9,720 nucleotides of DNA. Source: Pseudomonadota bacterium (GTDB taxonomy: Bacteria; Pseudomonadota; Gammaproteobacteria; Xanthomonadales; Xanthomonadaceae). Below, piece after piece: positions 1-6,947 of this stretch; position 1 is the first letter of the stretch; each line of letters opens with the position of its first letter. The DNA is taken from assembly GCA_019348095.1 (NCBI GenBank), contig JAHWKC010000068.1, forward strand, positions 1 through 9,720. The letters run 5' to 3'. The notes under the pieces are model-generated. The model made no database searches. It worked only from the letters and a program-made list of their open reading frames with translations, and was not told the DNA's origin. A program made the position numbers and the translations under genes.

Positions 1-77
1 TTCAGCGGGTGGATACCTGTCTGGCCTGTATACGACGCGTCCGACCAGATCCCTGCTGCACAGCGTAGGTTGCCGCC
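1..77. other. Window-edge stretch without a callable gene
   Basis: These 77 bases precede the first start codon. They look less GC-rich than the following 500 bases. Several frames on both strands are open through the stretch, but none gives a peptide I recognise. An in-frame TAG at 66-68 closes the frame of the next gene just before its GTG start. The stretch could be the tail of an upstream gene or another short foreign piece. No promoter or convincing ribosome binding site is visible. Confidence 0.4.
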
Positions 78-605
78 GTGGAGGAGGCGGTCCAGGTCCT
101 GCCGGTCGCGCCGTGGGCACTGGCCGCCGTGTCGGTGGTGCTCGTCGTCGCCCTCAGCGTGCCACCCGGCGGCCCGCGCCCCGCCACCGTCCGCTCCGGG
201 CCGAGCCCGGTCGCGGGACGCGCGGGCGCCGCCGTGGCGCTGCTGCTGGCGCTGGTCGTGGCCCTGGTCGCCCGGCTGGGTCCGGCGAGCGAGCTGCGCA
301 ACCCGGTGCCGGCGCTGGTCATCGGGCTCGGCTGGCCGCTGCTGCTCCTGCTGCCGACCGTGGTCGGGCTGGTCCGGCACCGGGAGGACACGCCCGACGC
401 GGAGGGTCGCGGCGACGTCTGGCCCGCCGTCACGGCCGCGCTGGCCGTGCTCGGGTTCCTGACCCTGCCGGCGGCGCCGACGCGCCCGGCGGCGATCTTC
501 GTGGCGGTCGTGGCGTACGCCCTGGTCACGGTCGCCGCGGCCGTCGCGTTCGGCCGGCGGGCGGTGGGTGAGCGGCTGGAGGTGCTCGGCCTGCTGGCGC
601 GCTGG
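78..605 (+). pseudogene. N-terminal fragment of a multi-pass membrane protein of actinobacterial type
   Basis: Residues 1 to about 175 of the reading frame opening at GTG 78 form a hydrophobic protein with about five membrane segments (roughly residues 9-29, 47-67, 75-99, 115-132 and 138-158). It is rich in Val, Ala and Leu and uses almost exclusively G/C-ending codons, more extreme than the genes downstream. From memory, the spacing of a 'LRNP...' segment, a 'GLGWPLLLLLP' helix and an ending like 'FGRRAVGERLEVLGLLAR' resembles the actinobacterial membrane proteins often annotated as fenitrothion hydrolase. I hold that name loosely and infer no activity. The sequence changes character at about 591-610 and continues as a glycosyltransferase, so the native C-terminus is absent. 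The GTG start is preceded by an in-frame TAG at 66-68 and only a weak AGG. Confidence 0.5.
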
Positions 606-1571
606 CTGTGCGCCTATCCGATGCTCATCTGGCGCCTGCTGCGGGCGCCGCGGCCGGACCTCTACCTGATCGGCTACCCCGGCATCCTCGATGCGTTCCT
701 GATCGCGCCGATCGCGCGGCTGCGGCGCGTGCCGGTGGCCTGGGATGTCTTCCTGTCGATGTACGACACGGTCTGCGAGGATCGCCGCCTGCTCCGGCCC
801 GGCAGCGTGCCGGCCAGCATGCTGCGCTCGCTCGAACGGCGGGCGCTGCGCTTGCCCGACATTGTCTTCATGGACACCCGCGCCCATGCGCGCCGGCTGG
901 AGCGTTTGTTCGGGTTCGACGAAGGCCGCTGCGACGCGGTCTGGGTCGGCGTGGAGACCGAGCACTTCGGGTGCACCGAAGCGGCACCGGCACCGGCACC
1001 GGCGCAGGGCGCCGAGGTGCTGCGCGTGCTGTTCTACGGCCAGTTCATTCCGCTGCACGGCGCGGCAACCATCGTCGCCGCCGCAGGCCTGCTGCGCGAC
1101 GAACCGATCGAATGGCAACTGGTCGGCCGCGGCCAGGAAGCCGCCCGCATCCGGGCGATGCTGGCCCGCGATCCGTTGCCACGGGTGCAGTGGACCGATT
1201 GGGTCGAGTACGCGCAACTGCAGCGGTTGCTGGCCGCAGCCGACCTGTGTCTGGGCATCTTCGGCAGCTCGGAAAAAGCCGCAAGCGTCATTCCCAACAA
1301 GGTGTTCCAGATCCTCGCCGCAGGACGGCCACTGGTGACGCGCGACTCGGGTGCGATCCGTGAGCTGCTTTCACCATCGTCCCCCTGCACGTATCTTGTG
1401 CCGGCCGGTGATGCTCGCGCACTGGCCGATGCGGTGCTTGCCCATCGACGCAGCCTCGCCGCTGACGGGGCCCGGCGAGTCTGCCACCAGCGGTTGAACG
1501 ACCGCATCGATGCCGCCGCGATCGGGCGGCAATTCCTCGACATGACACAACGCAGGTTGCACCGGCAATGA
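78..1571 (+). CDS. Chimeric frame: foreign membrane N-terminus joined to GT4-family glycosyltransferase
   Basis: The open frame encodes 497 residues, but only about residues 177-497 belong to the glycosyltransferase. That part has the GT-B layout. An N-terminal half carries 'RAPRPDLYLIGYPG', 'VAWDVFLSMYDT' and 'DTRAHARRLERLFG'. A Pro-Ala linker (residues ~303-312) follows. The C-terminal nucleotide-sugar domain contains 'VLFYGQFIPLHG', 'WQLVGRGQE' and 'IPNKVFQILAAGRPLVT'. GT4 enzymes transfer a sugar from a nucleotide donor to a lipid-linked or glycan acceptor at the cytoplasmic face. The classical EX7E positions read Ser403 and Gln411 here, as in the 'PNKV(Y/F)Q' subgroup I recall, so the donor cannot be named. 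The first Rossmann strand and loop (perhaps 50-70 residues) are missing, replaced by a membrane protein fragment. The stop overlaps the next start (ATGA, 1568-1571), which places the gene first in the visible operon. The GT4 assignment is solid; the fused product is probably not real. Confidence 0.8.
   Translation: MEEAVQVLPVAPWALAAVSVVLVVALSVPPGGPRPATVRSGPSPVAGRAGAAVALLLALVVALVARLGPASELRNPVPALVIGLGWPLLLLLPTVVGLVRHREDTPDAEGRGDVWPAVTAALAVLGFLTLPAAPTRPAAIFVAVVAYALVTVAAAVAFGRRAVGERLEVLGLLARWLCAYPMLIWRLLRAPRPDLYLIGYPGILDAFLIAPIARLRRVPVAWDVFLSMYDTVCEDRRLLRPGSVPASMLRSLERRALRLPDIVFMDTRAHARRLERLFGFDEGRCDAVWVGVETEHFGCTEAAPAPAPAQGAEVLRVLFYGQFIPLHGAATIVAAAGLLRDEPIEWQLVGRGQEAARIRAMLARDPLPRVQWTDWVEYAQLQRLLAAADLCLGIFGSSEKAASVIPNKVFQILAAGRPLVTRDSGAIRELLSPSSPCTYLVPAGDARALADAVLAHRRSLAADGARRVCHQRLNDRIDAAAIGRQFLDMTQRRLHRQ
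983..1005 (+). repeat. Short GGCACC tandem repeat encoding a Pro-Ala linker
   Basis: Three exact copies of GGCACC (983-1000) plus a degenerate partial copy encode alternating Ala and Pro between the two Rossmann halves of the GT4 enzyme. The 6-nt unit keeps the frame when copies are gained or lost, so linker length could vary between strains without inactivating the protein. Confidence 0.6.
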
Positions 1572-2374
1572 CAAACCCACTGGTCCAGGATGCCTTGCTG
1601 GGTCCCGCCGCTCCCGAGCTGGGCTGGGTCCCGGCACCGCGTTACCTGCTCCGGCGTCGCCGCATCCTGCGCCAGCTCCGTGACGTGCCGCCAGGCGATG
1701 TGGTGGAGATCGGCTCCGGCGCCGGCATGCTGCTGCAGGAACTGGCCGAACGGGGCCATCACTGCCACGCACTGGAGACCTCGGCGCAGGCGCGAACGCT
1801 GATCCGGGCGCTGTGCGAAAAATCCGGGTACCCCATCGAGGTCCACCAGACCGCGCCGCAGGACTGGACGGGGCGGTTTCCGCTGGTCATGGCGTTCGAG
1901 GTCCTCGAGCACATCGAGGACGACCGCGCCGCCCTGCGGCAATGGGCCAGCTGGCTGGCACCCGGGGGCACGCTGCTGATCTCGGTGCCGGCCCACCCAC
2001 GCCAGTGGAACGCCGCCGACGTGTGGGCCGGGCACTTCCGGCGCTATCGCAGAGGCGAACTGGTCGGGCTGGTCGAGGCGGCCGGGCTGCGACTGGAGCA
2101 CATCGAATGTTTCGGGTTTCCGCTGGGCAACCTCACCGAGCGGGTCCAGGCCCGCGGCGTGGCCCGCGCCTTCCGGCAGTCCGGCGATCAGGGCCGGCGC
2201 CAGGACAACAATGACCGCAGCGGCATCGAGCGCGGCCACGTCCTGCGCTGGTACCCGCTGCTGCGCTCGGTACCGGGCAAGGCTGCGCTGCATACGGCTT
2301 TCGTCCTGCAGGCGATGTTCAATCGCTTGCCGCTGGGCAACGGCTACCTGCTGCGCGCCACCCGCCCTCTGTGA
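1568..2374 (+). CDS. Class I SAM-dependent methyltransferase
   Basis: This 268-residue cytoplasmic protein has the Methyltransf_11/23-type Rossmann fold. Motif I is 'EIGSGAG' (47-53), with Glu70 as the acidic residue ending strand 2. 'FEVLEHI' (110-116) is the motif IV region, and 'APGGTLLISVPAH' (131-143) is the motif VI strand. The later 'GHFRRY' (155-160) is typical of methyltransferases in surface-polysaccharide clusters. It presumably methylates a sugar or a lipid-linked glycan end made by its neighbours, which could act as a cap or modification; the acceptor cannot be read from sequence. The length is normal for the family and the gene looks intact. The ATG at 1568 overlaps the upstream stop by 4 nt, and its own stop overlaps an in-frame GTG of the next gene (GTGA, 2371-2374). 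Both overlaps suggest translational coupling. I see no membrane segment or signal peptide. Confidence 0.88.
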   Translation: MTNPLVQDALLGPAAPELGWVPAPRYLLRRRRILRQLRDVPPGDVVEIGSGAGMLLQELAERGHHCHALETSAQARTLIRALCEKSGYPIEVHQTAPQDWTGRFPLVMAFEVLEHIEDDRAALRQWASWLAPGGTLLISVPAHPRQWNAADVWAGHFRRYRRGELVGLVEAAGLRLEHIECFGFPLGNLTERVQARGVARAFRQSGDQGRRQDNNDRSGIERGHVLRWYPLLRSVPGKAALHTAFVLQAMFNRLPLGNGYLLRATRPL

Positions 2375-2440
2375 GGCGCGAGTCGATGGGGCACGATTCA
2401 ACGGAGCATGAGTCGATGAAGCGCGGCCCGATGAAGCGCA
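2366..2440 (+). repeat. Five degenerate 15-nt tandem units carrying alternative start codons
   Basis: The region divides into 15-nt units starting at 2366, 2381, 2396, 2411 and 2426. Units 4 (AGTCGATGAAGCGCG) and 5 (GCCCGATGAAGCGCA) share an 11-nt core. Unit 2 (AGTCGATGGGGCACG) shares its first eight bases with unit 4. Units 1 and 3 are more diverged. Position 6 of each unit holds GTG, ATG, ACG, ATG and ATG (2371, 2386, 2401, 2416, 2431), all in one frame. A purine run just after each codon sits about 9 nt before the next one: GAGG 2373-2376, GGAG 2403-2406, GAAG 2418-2421. Translated, the units read as pentapeptides (ESMGH, DSTEH, ESMKR, GPMKR). Confidence 0.7.
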
Positions 2441-3390
2441 TCCTGCACCTGCTGGGGCTGGCGGTCGCCATCGCGGCATTCGCCTATTTCGTGCTGTACG
2501 CATACCGCGCACTGGCCGGCCAGGACCTCAGCCAGTTGCTGCAACCGCGGGTGATGCTGGCCGGCGCGTTGCTGACCGGCCTGTACGCGCTGCTGGTGCC
2601 GCTCACGGCGGTGGCGTGGTCGTGGCTGCTGCGGGGGCTGGGGCAACCGGCCGCGTTCGCCGTGACCGGACCGATCCTCGCCACCACCCAGATGGGCAAG
2701 TACCTGCCGGGCAATGTCGCCCACCATCTCGGGCGGGTGGTGGTCGCCCGCGGCCACGGCCTGGACACCGGCAGGACCGTGCTGTCGATGGCCTACGAAA
2801 CCCTGCTGGTGCTGGTCGCGTGCGCCCACGTCAGTGCGCTGACGTTCCTGTGGAGCCCGCCGGCGGCGCTCGCGCAATGGCCGTTGGCGCAGTACCGTGC
2901 GCCGCTCGTGGTCGCCATCTCGGGCGGTGCACTGGCAATCATGCTGGCCGCGCCGCGGATCGCGGGCATGATCACCCGGCTGCGTGCCGGGCAAGGCGCG
3001 CCCGCCGCCGCAGCGGTCCGCGGGCACCCGGGCTGGTTCACATCCCTGGGCTGCTACCTGATCTATTCGTTGAATTTCGCGCTGGTCGGCGTCGGCTTGT
3101 GGGCGGTCGCAAAGAGCCTGTCGCCCGATCCGGTCGGCGCCGCCAGCCTGGTTCTGCTGGTGGGTGCATTTGCCAGCAGCTGGATCCTCGGTTTCCTCGC
3201 GCCCGGCGCGCCGGCCGGGCTCGGCATCCGCGAAGCGGTCCTGTCGCTGTGGCTCGGCAGCACGTTCGGCGCCACGGTCGCGGTTGCGCTGATCGTGATG
3301 CTGCGCATTGCCACTACACTCGGCGACCTGCTGAACTTCCTCTGGGGCAGTGCCGCACTCGCCCGCGGCCGCAGGCTCCGGCTGCAATGA
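2416..3390 (+). CDS. UPF0104 / LPG_synthase_TM-family multi-pass membrane protein, candidate lipid flippase
   Basis: The protein has 324 residues from the ATG at 2416 and about eight membrane helices. It belongs to the YbhN/AglD-like family related to the N-terminal flippase half of MprF. Signature segments are 'QMGKYLPGNVAHHLGR' (92-107), with the family's GKYLPG motif, and 'GFLAPGAPAGLGIREAVL' (259-276), with the G-x-R-E turn. There is no soluble aminoacyl-transfer domain, so it is not a full MprF. In polysaccharide clusters such proteins are usually of unknown function; a role in moving a lipid-linked sugar across the inner membrane is my inference. I chose ATG 2416 because GGAG lies 9 nt upstream. 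The frame also opens at GTG 2371 (overlapping the methyltransferase stop), ATG 2386 and ATG 2431, and extra N-terminal residues would be short charged pentapeptide repeats. Unlike the other gene pairs, a 108-nt gap follows. Confidence 0.85.
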   Translation: MKRGPMKRILHLLGLAVAIAAFAYFVLYAYRALAGQDLSQLLQPRVMLAGALLTGLYALLVPLTAVAWSWLLRGLGQPAAFAVTGPILATTQMGKYLPGNVAHHLGRVVVARGHGLDTGRTVLSMAYETLLVLVACAHVSALTFLWSPPAALAQWPLAQYRAPLVVAISGGALAIMLAAPRIAGMITRLRAGQGAPAAAAVRGHPGWFTSLGCYLIYSLNFALVGVGLWAVAKSLSPDPVGAASLVLLVGAFASSWILGFLAPGAPAGLGIREAVLSLWLGSTFGATVAVALIVMLRIATTLGDLLNFLWGSAALARGRRLRLQ

Positions 3391-3406
3391 GGCATGTCGT
3401 TGGTTC

Positions 3407-3438
3407 CGGCAGGCAATCGGGCGACGCGCTTGCCGCCG
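3407..3438 (+). other. Possible stem-loop in the only sizeable intergenic gap, followed by a T tract
   Basis: CGGC-A-GGCAA (3407-3416) can pair with TTGCCGCCG (3430-3438). This gives nine base pairs with one bulged A and a 13-nt loop. Seven Ts lie at 3456-3462, 17 nt beyond the stem, which is too far for a classical intrinsic terminator. It may be a weak attenuator or an mRNA processing or stability element, or simply chance pairing in GC-rich DNA. I see no convincing -35/-10 pair in the gap. Confidence 0.25.
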
Positions 3439-3483
3439 CCACACCACGGTGATCATTTTTTTGTCCATACCACCTACCTGTTC

Positions 3484-3487
3484 GGAG
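3484..3487 (+). promoter_or_regulatory. Ribosome binding site for the GT2 gene
   Basis: GGAG lies 11 nt before the ATG at 3499. The frame is open further upstream to 3394, but the conserved GT2 N-terminus (short hydrophobic strand, then Pro-x-x-Asn-Glu) begins right after this ATG. The site therefore decides the start. Confidence 0.6.
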
Positions 3488-3498
3488 CACCGCTCAGC

Positions 3499-4455
3499 AT
3501 GAAGCTCATCATCCAGATTCCCTGCCTCAACGAATCCGAGACCCTGGGCGTCGCGTTGGGTGCACTGCCGCGCCAGGTGCCGGGTTTCGACCAGGTCGAA
3601 TGGCTGATCATCGATGACGGCTCCACCGACGACACTGCCGCGCTGGCCAGGCAGCTCGGGGTCGACCACGTCATCCGGCACCCGGTCAATCGCGGGCTGG
3701 CCACGGCCTTCATGACCGGGCTCGATGCGTGCCTTCGGCTGGGCGCTGACGTCATCGTCAACACCGACGCGGACAACCAGTACGAGGCAGCCGACATCCC
3801 CAGGCTGACCGCCCCGGTGGTCGCCGGCGAGGCCGACATGGTCATCGGCAGCCGGCCCATCGCCGAGACCGAGCATTTTTCCTGGATCAAGAAAAAACTG
3901 CAGCGCCTCGGCAGCTGGGCGGTGCGCATGGCCAGCAAGACCCAGGTGGAGGATGCACCCAGCGGCTTCCGCGCGATCTCGCGCGAGGCCGCGATGCGCC
4001 TGAACGTCTTCAGCGCCTACACCTATACGCTGGAGACCATCATCCAGGCCGGCCAGAGCAACCTGCGCATTGCCTGCGTGCCGGTACGCACCAACGCCGA
4101 CCTGCGCCCTTCGCGCCTGGTGAAGAGCATCCCCAGCTACGTGAAACGGTCGCTGCTGACCATCGTGCGCGTGTTCGTGATCTACCGGCCGCTGGCACTG
4201 TTCGTCTATGCGGGCTCGGTTTTCCTGATCATCGGCCTCCTGGCCGGCCTGCGCTTCGTCTTCTATTACCTGCAAGGTGCCGGCGGCGGCCACGTGCAGT
4301 CGGTGATATTCGCATCGCTGTTCATCACCCTGGGCGTACTGCTCTACATGATGGGCCTGATCGGTGACCTGATCGCCACCAACCGCAAGCTCCTCGAGCG
4401 GGTCAGCCTGCAATTGCGCCGTCTCGACCTGCCCCGCGACCTGCCCCGCGAGTGA
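3499..4455 (+). CDS. GT2-family glycosyltransferase, polyprenyl-phosphate sugar synthase type (GtrB/DPM1-like)
   Basis: This 318-residue enzyme has a GT-A catalytic domain and two C-terminal membrane helices (about residues 232-258 and 275-297). Catalytic features are in the expected order: 'IPCLNE' (7-12), 'IIDDGSTDDT' (37-46), 'NRGLATAF' (64-71), the metal-binding Asp90-Ala-Asp92 in 'NTDADNQY', a 'GSRP' segment, and 'DAPSGFRAISR', which matches the acceptor-loop region. Enzymes of this layout transfer a sugar from a nucleotide donor to undecaprenyl or dolichyl phosphate at the cytoplasmic membrane face. The carrier-linked sugar is then used by periplasmic GT-C enzymes. Two such candidates follow directly, which supports this role. 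The C-terminus ends in a duplicated DLPR unit, and its stop overlaps the next start (GTGA). The donor sugar cannot be predicted. The gene appears intact. Confidence 0.9.
   Translation: MKLIIQIPCLNESETLGVALGALPRQVPGFDQVEWLIIDDGSTDDTAALARQLGVDHVIRHPVNRGLATAFMTGLDACLRLGADVIVNTDADNQYEAADIPRLTAPVVAGEADMVIGSRPIAETEHFSWIKKKLQRLGSWAVRMASKTQVEDAPSGFRAISREAAMRLNVFSAYTYTLETIIQAGQSNLRIACVPVRTNADLRPSRLVKSIPSYVKRSLLTIVRVFVIYRPLALFVYAGSVFLIIGLLAGLRFVFYYLQGAGGGHVQSVIFASLFITLGVLLYMMGLIGDLIATNRKLLERVSLQLRRLDLPRDLPRE
4425..4448 (+). repeat. Perfect 12-bp tandem duplication at the GT2/YfhO-like gene junction
   Basis: CGACCTGCCCCG occurs twice in a row (4425-4436 and 4437-4448), followed by CGA before the stop/start overlap at 4452-4455. 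It duplicates four residues (DLPR) at the extreme C-terminus of the GT2 enzyme. The copies are identical, which suggests a recent duplication or ongoing slippage. The tail is outside the catalytic domain, so an effect on activity is unlikely. It lies in the leader of the next gene and could influence coupled initiation there. Confidence 0.75.
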
Positions 4456-6947
4456 CCGCCATGGACCGCCGGTGGTTGCACCCGCGCTCCGCTCTGCTCG
4501 CCCTGCTGCTGTATGCGGCGGTGGCTGCCCTCACCCTGGGCGCCAATCCTTTCAAGGGCGAAACGATCACGCCGTTCGACGTGCTGGTCAGCCAAAGGGC
4601 CTGGGAGTTCGTCGACCCTGACGCCCAAGTCAAAAGCTACCAGCGCTCGGACATCCTCAACGCGCTGCTCCCACAGTGGGAGGTCGCCAAGAAGCAGCTT
4701 CAGGAAGGCCGGGTGCCGCTGTGGAACGACAAGGTCGCCGGCGGCGGCACGTTCCTGAGCCTGAACACGAACCTGTTCACCCCGGCTTTTGCGATATTCG
4801 CCGTCACGCCCGATCCGGCGCTCGGCTTCTATCTTGGGACGCTGTTCAACCTGGCGCTTGCCGGGCTGGGCATGCACCTGTTCCTGCGCAGGCACGTGGG
4901 CGGCCCTGCCGCCATCATCGGCGCGATCACCTTCGAGCTCTGTGGCTTCAACGCCGCATGGCTGTACTGGCCCCACGTGCTTACGCTGATCTGGGCGCCG
5001 TGGCTGTTGTGGGCGATCGACCACTGCGCGCACCGGCCCGGAGCCGGCAACAGCCTGCTGGTGGCGGCGAGCTCGGCACTGGTGTGGCTGGGCGGATTTC
5101 CGTTCCTGAGCGTGCTGGTGATCGAGATGGCCGGGCTGTACGCGCTCATCCTGCTGATAAGCCGGTGGCGCAGCGGCGACAGGCCGTGGCAGTTCGCGGC
5201 ATGGTGCCTGGCCGGCACCGGGCTCGGGCTGTTGCTCGCGGCACTGCCGGTGCTCGGGCTTTTGTACTGGCTGCAGCAGTTCGATCTGGGCTACCGCGAG
5301 GGCCGCGGCAGCTACCTCGACCTCGGCCACTGGAAGCAGTTGTTTCCGCCGTGGGCCTACCGGGTACAGCGGGTCGAACAGACGATGTACGTCGGCGCCT
5401 CGATGATGGCGCTTGCCGCGGTGGCGCTTACGGCGTTTCTGGCTACGGTGCTCCGTTGGCGTGGCGTCCGGCCCTTGCCGCTGTTCGGCGTGCTGCTCGT
5501 GGCGATCACCGCGGGCCTGGTGTTCGAACTCTGGCCCATGTGGCTGATCGGCTGGTTGCCCGGCATGACGTTCAACTCCTGGTCGCGCGCCATCGGCCTG
5601 CTCGACCTCGGTCTGGTCATTCTGGGTGCACTGGGCTTTGACCTGCTGTGGCGCGCGGCAAGAAACCAACCGCTTCGGGCTGCGCTGGTGGTCGTCGGGC
5701 TGGTGCAGGTCATCGAGATCTCGATGTTCTTCAGGGACTTCAACGGCCCGGTGCCGGGCGAGTACTACTTCCCACCGACCGCCTCGATCGAGTACGTGCG
5801 CGAGCGCGCAGGCCCGTTCGATTACGTCATCACCGACAAGTCCTTCGTCATGTCGGGGACCTTGGGCGTGTACGGACAGCGCGAATGGCTGGCGCACTAC
5901 TTCCGCATCCCGGCCCTGCAGGACGCGCTGCACGAAATGGCGAAGCGTCCGTTCAATTCGCACCGCGCCTCGGCGTCGCGTTTTCCCGCTTCCCACATCA
6001 AGTACGACGCGCCGGCAATGGCCGATTACAACGTCCGCTACGCGCTGATCGACTCACGCCACGGCCCCGGCACGCCCGAGCGCATCGACGTGGAGGCCGA
6101 TGGCGAGCACGTTGCGCTTCCGGCCATGCCGGAGCATGCGTATCTGCAGCACTTCAAGCTGCCAGAGGCGACCGCGCTGCTGGGCCTGTCGGTACGGCTG
6201 GCGACCTACCGCAAGTCGAAGCTCCCCGGGCGGGTCACCCTGCGAGTGCTGGACGCCGGCAACCATGCGGTGGCGGAAGCCACGATCAACGCCGCGCAGG
6301 TCAAGGACAACACGTACATGGACTTTCACTTCACCCAGCCGGTGACGCTGGCGGCCGGCGACTACGCATTCTCGCTGGCCTATGAACCCCAGGATCCAGG
6401 TCCGTGGAGACTGACCGCCTGGGCCTTTGAAACGCCGGATCCGGCGACTGAGCTCAGCATCGACCGCGAATCCTTTGCTGGCACCATCCAGTATCAACTG
6501 CTGGCGCAGGAGTCCGGGGGCAGCGCGTTCCGCCGCGTGTTCATGGCCGACGGCACCGTCGTGCTCGAGAACGGCGAGCACCCGGGCGGCCCCTACTTCA
6601 TTGCCGATCTGGACGATCGTGCCGATTCGCGCGCCGGGGGCACGGTCCAGGTCACGCGCTACCGGTCCGACGCCTTCACCCTGCGCTATCTGGGCAACAC
6701 CAGCGGATACGTCATCGTGCCCATGAGCATGACTGGCGACTGGCGAGTAACGGTGGACGGATCACCGGTCGAGCCGTCGCTCAAGAATGGCGTGATGCCC
6801 GCGGTGCCGGTCTCCGCTCCGGCGACGATCCGCTTCGAATACCGGCCGGAGCTGTTGCGCTGGCTGTGGCCGTGGCTGGCCGCGGTGGCCGCGGCCCTGC
6901 TGGCGATGGCCTGGGCCAGCCGGTGGAGCAGAAGGCCGGCTCGATGA
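4452..6947 (+). CDS. YfhO-like GT-C-type membrane glycosyltransferase with periplasmic beta-domain
   Basis: The 831-residue inner-membrane protein has one helix at about 12-31, a long first periplasmic loop, about eleven more helices to ~425, a large soluble region (~430-800), and a last helix at ~805-823. The first loop holds 'RSDILNALLPQW' (Asp67) and 'GRVPLWNDKVAGGG' (86-99). The D...P-L-W-N...GG arrangement is typical of YfhO proteins, which act as GT-C enzymes or their partners in carrier-lipid-dependent glycan decoration. A separate beta-domain lies at about 575-660 ('ATYRKS' 584-589, 'DNTY' 619-622, Trp657). The end ('GDWRVTVDG' and 'IRFEYRPELLRW') is the usual YfhO C-terminal sandwich and helix. 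The GTG start overlaps the GT2 stop; ATG 4461 is an alternative four codons in. I infer that it transfers the sugar loaded by the GT2 enzyme to a surface polymer. The gene is intact, and its stop overlaps the next ATG. Confidence 0.85.
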   Translation: MTAMDRRWLHPRSALLALLLYAAVAALTLGANPFKGETITPFDVLVSQRAWEFVDPDAQVKSYQRSDILNALLPQWEVAKKQLQEGRVPLWNDKVAGGGTFLSLNTNLFTPAFAIFAVTPDPALGFYLGTLFNLALAGLGMHLFLRRHVGGPAAIIGAITFELCGFNAAWLYWPHVLTLIWAPWLLWAIDHCAHRPGAGNSLLVAASSALVWLGGFPFLSVLVIEMAGLYALILLISRWRSGDRPWQFAAWCLAGTGLGLLLAALPVLGLLYWLQQFDLGYREGRGSYLDLGHWKQLFPPWAYRVQRVEQTMYVGASMMALAAVALTAFLATVLRWRGVRPLPLFGVLLVAITAGLVFELWPMWLIGWLPGMTFNSWSRAIGLLDLGLVILGALGFDLLWRAARNQPLRAALVVVGLVQVIEISMFFRDFNGPVPGEYYFPPTASIEYVRERAGPFDYVITDKSFVMSGTLGVYGQREWLAHYFRIPALQDALHEMAKRPFNSHRASASRFPASHIKYDAPAMADYNVRYALIDSRHGPGTPERIDVEADGEHVALPAMPEHAYLQHFKLPEATALLGLSVRLATYRKSKLPGRVTLRVLDAGNHAVAEATINAAQVKDNTYMDFHFTQPVTLAAGDYAFSLAYEPQDPGPWRLTAWAFETPDPATELSIDRESFAGTIQYQLLAQESGGSAFRRVFMADGTVVLENGEHPGGPYFIADLDDRADSRAGGTVQVTRYRSDAFTLRYLGNTSGYVIVPMSMTGDWRVTVDGSPVEPSLKNGVMPAVPVSAPATIRFEYRPELLRWLWPWLAAVAAALLAMAWASRWSRRPAR

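Noticed and set aside
1034..2512. Long minus-strand open frame (492 codons) opposite the GT4 and methyltransferase genes
   Set aside because: It is rich in Arg, Ala, Gln and Pro with no recognisable motif. It lies opposite genes with clear family signatures, so it is a GC-rich shadow.
2371..3390. Full aminoacyl-phosphatidylglycerol synthase (MprF)
   Set aside because: Only the membrane half is present. The soluble tRNA-dependent transferase domain that defines MprF is missing, so lipid aminoacylation cannot be claimed.
3456..3462. Intrinsic terminator after the UPF0104 gene
   Set aside because: The T tract is 17 nt from the nearest stable stem, and the hairpin next to it (CACC/GGTG) would have a 2-nt loop. 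Neither meets the usual terminator form.
2398..4413. Minus-strand open frame of 671 codons opposite the UPF0104 and GT2 genes
   Set aside because: It contains low-complexity Gln/Ala/Arg/His sequence with no fold signature, and spans an intergenic gap and two well-supported plus-strand genes. It reflects the lack of stops in antisense high-GC DNA.
4344..5996. Minus-strand open frame of 550 codons opposite the YfhO-like gene
   Set aside because: Same shadow character: long His/Gln/Arg-rich translation, no motif, fully opposite a recognisable membrane protein.
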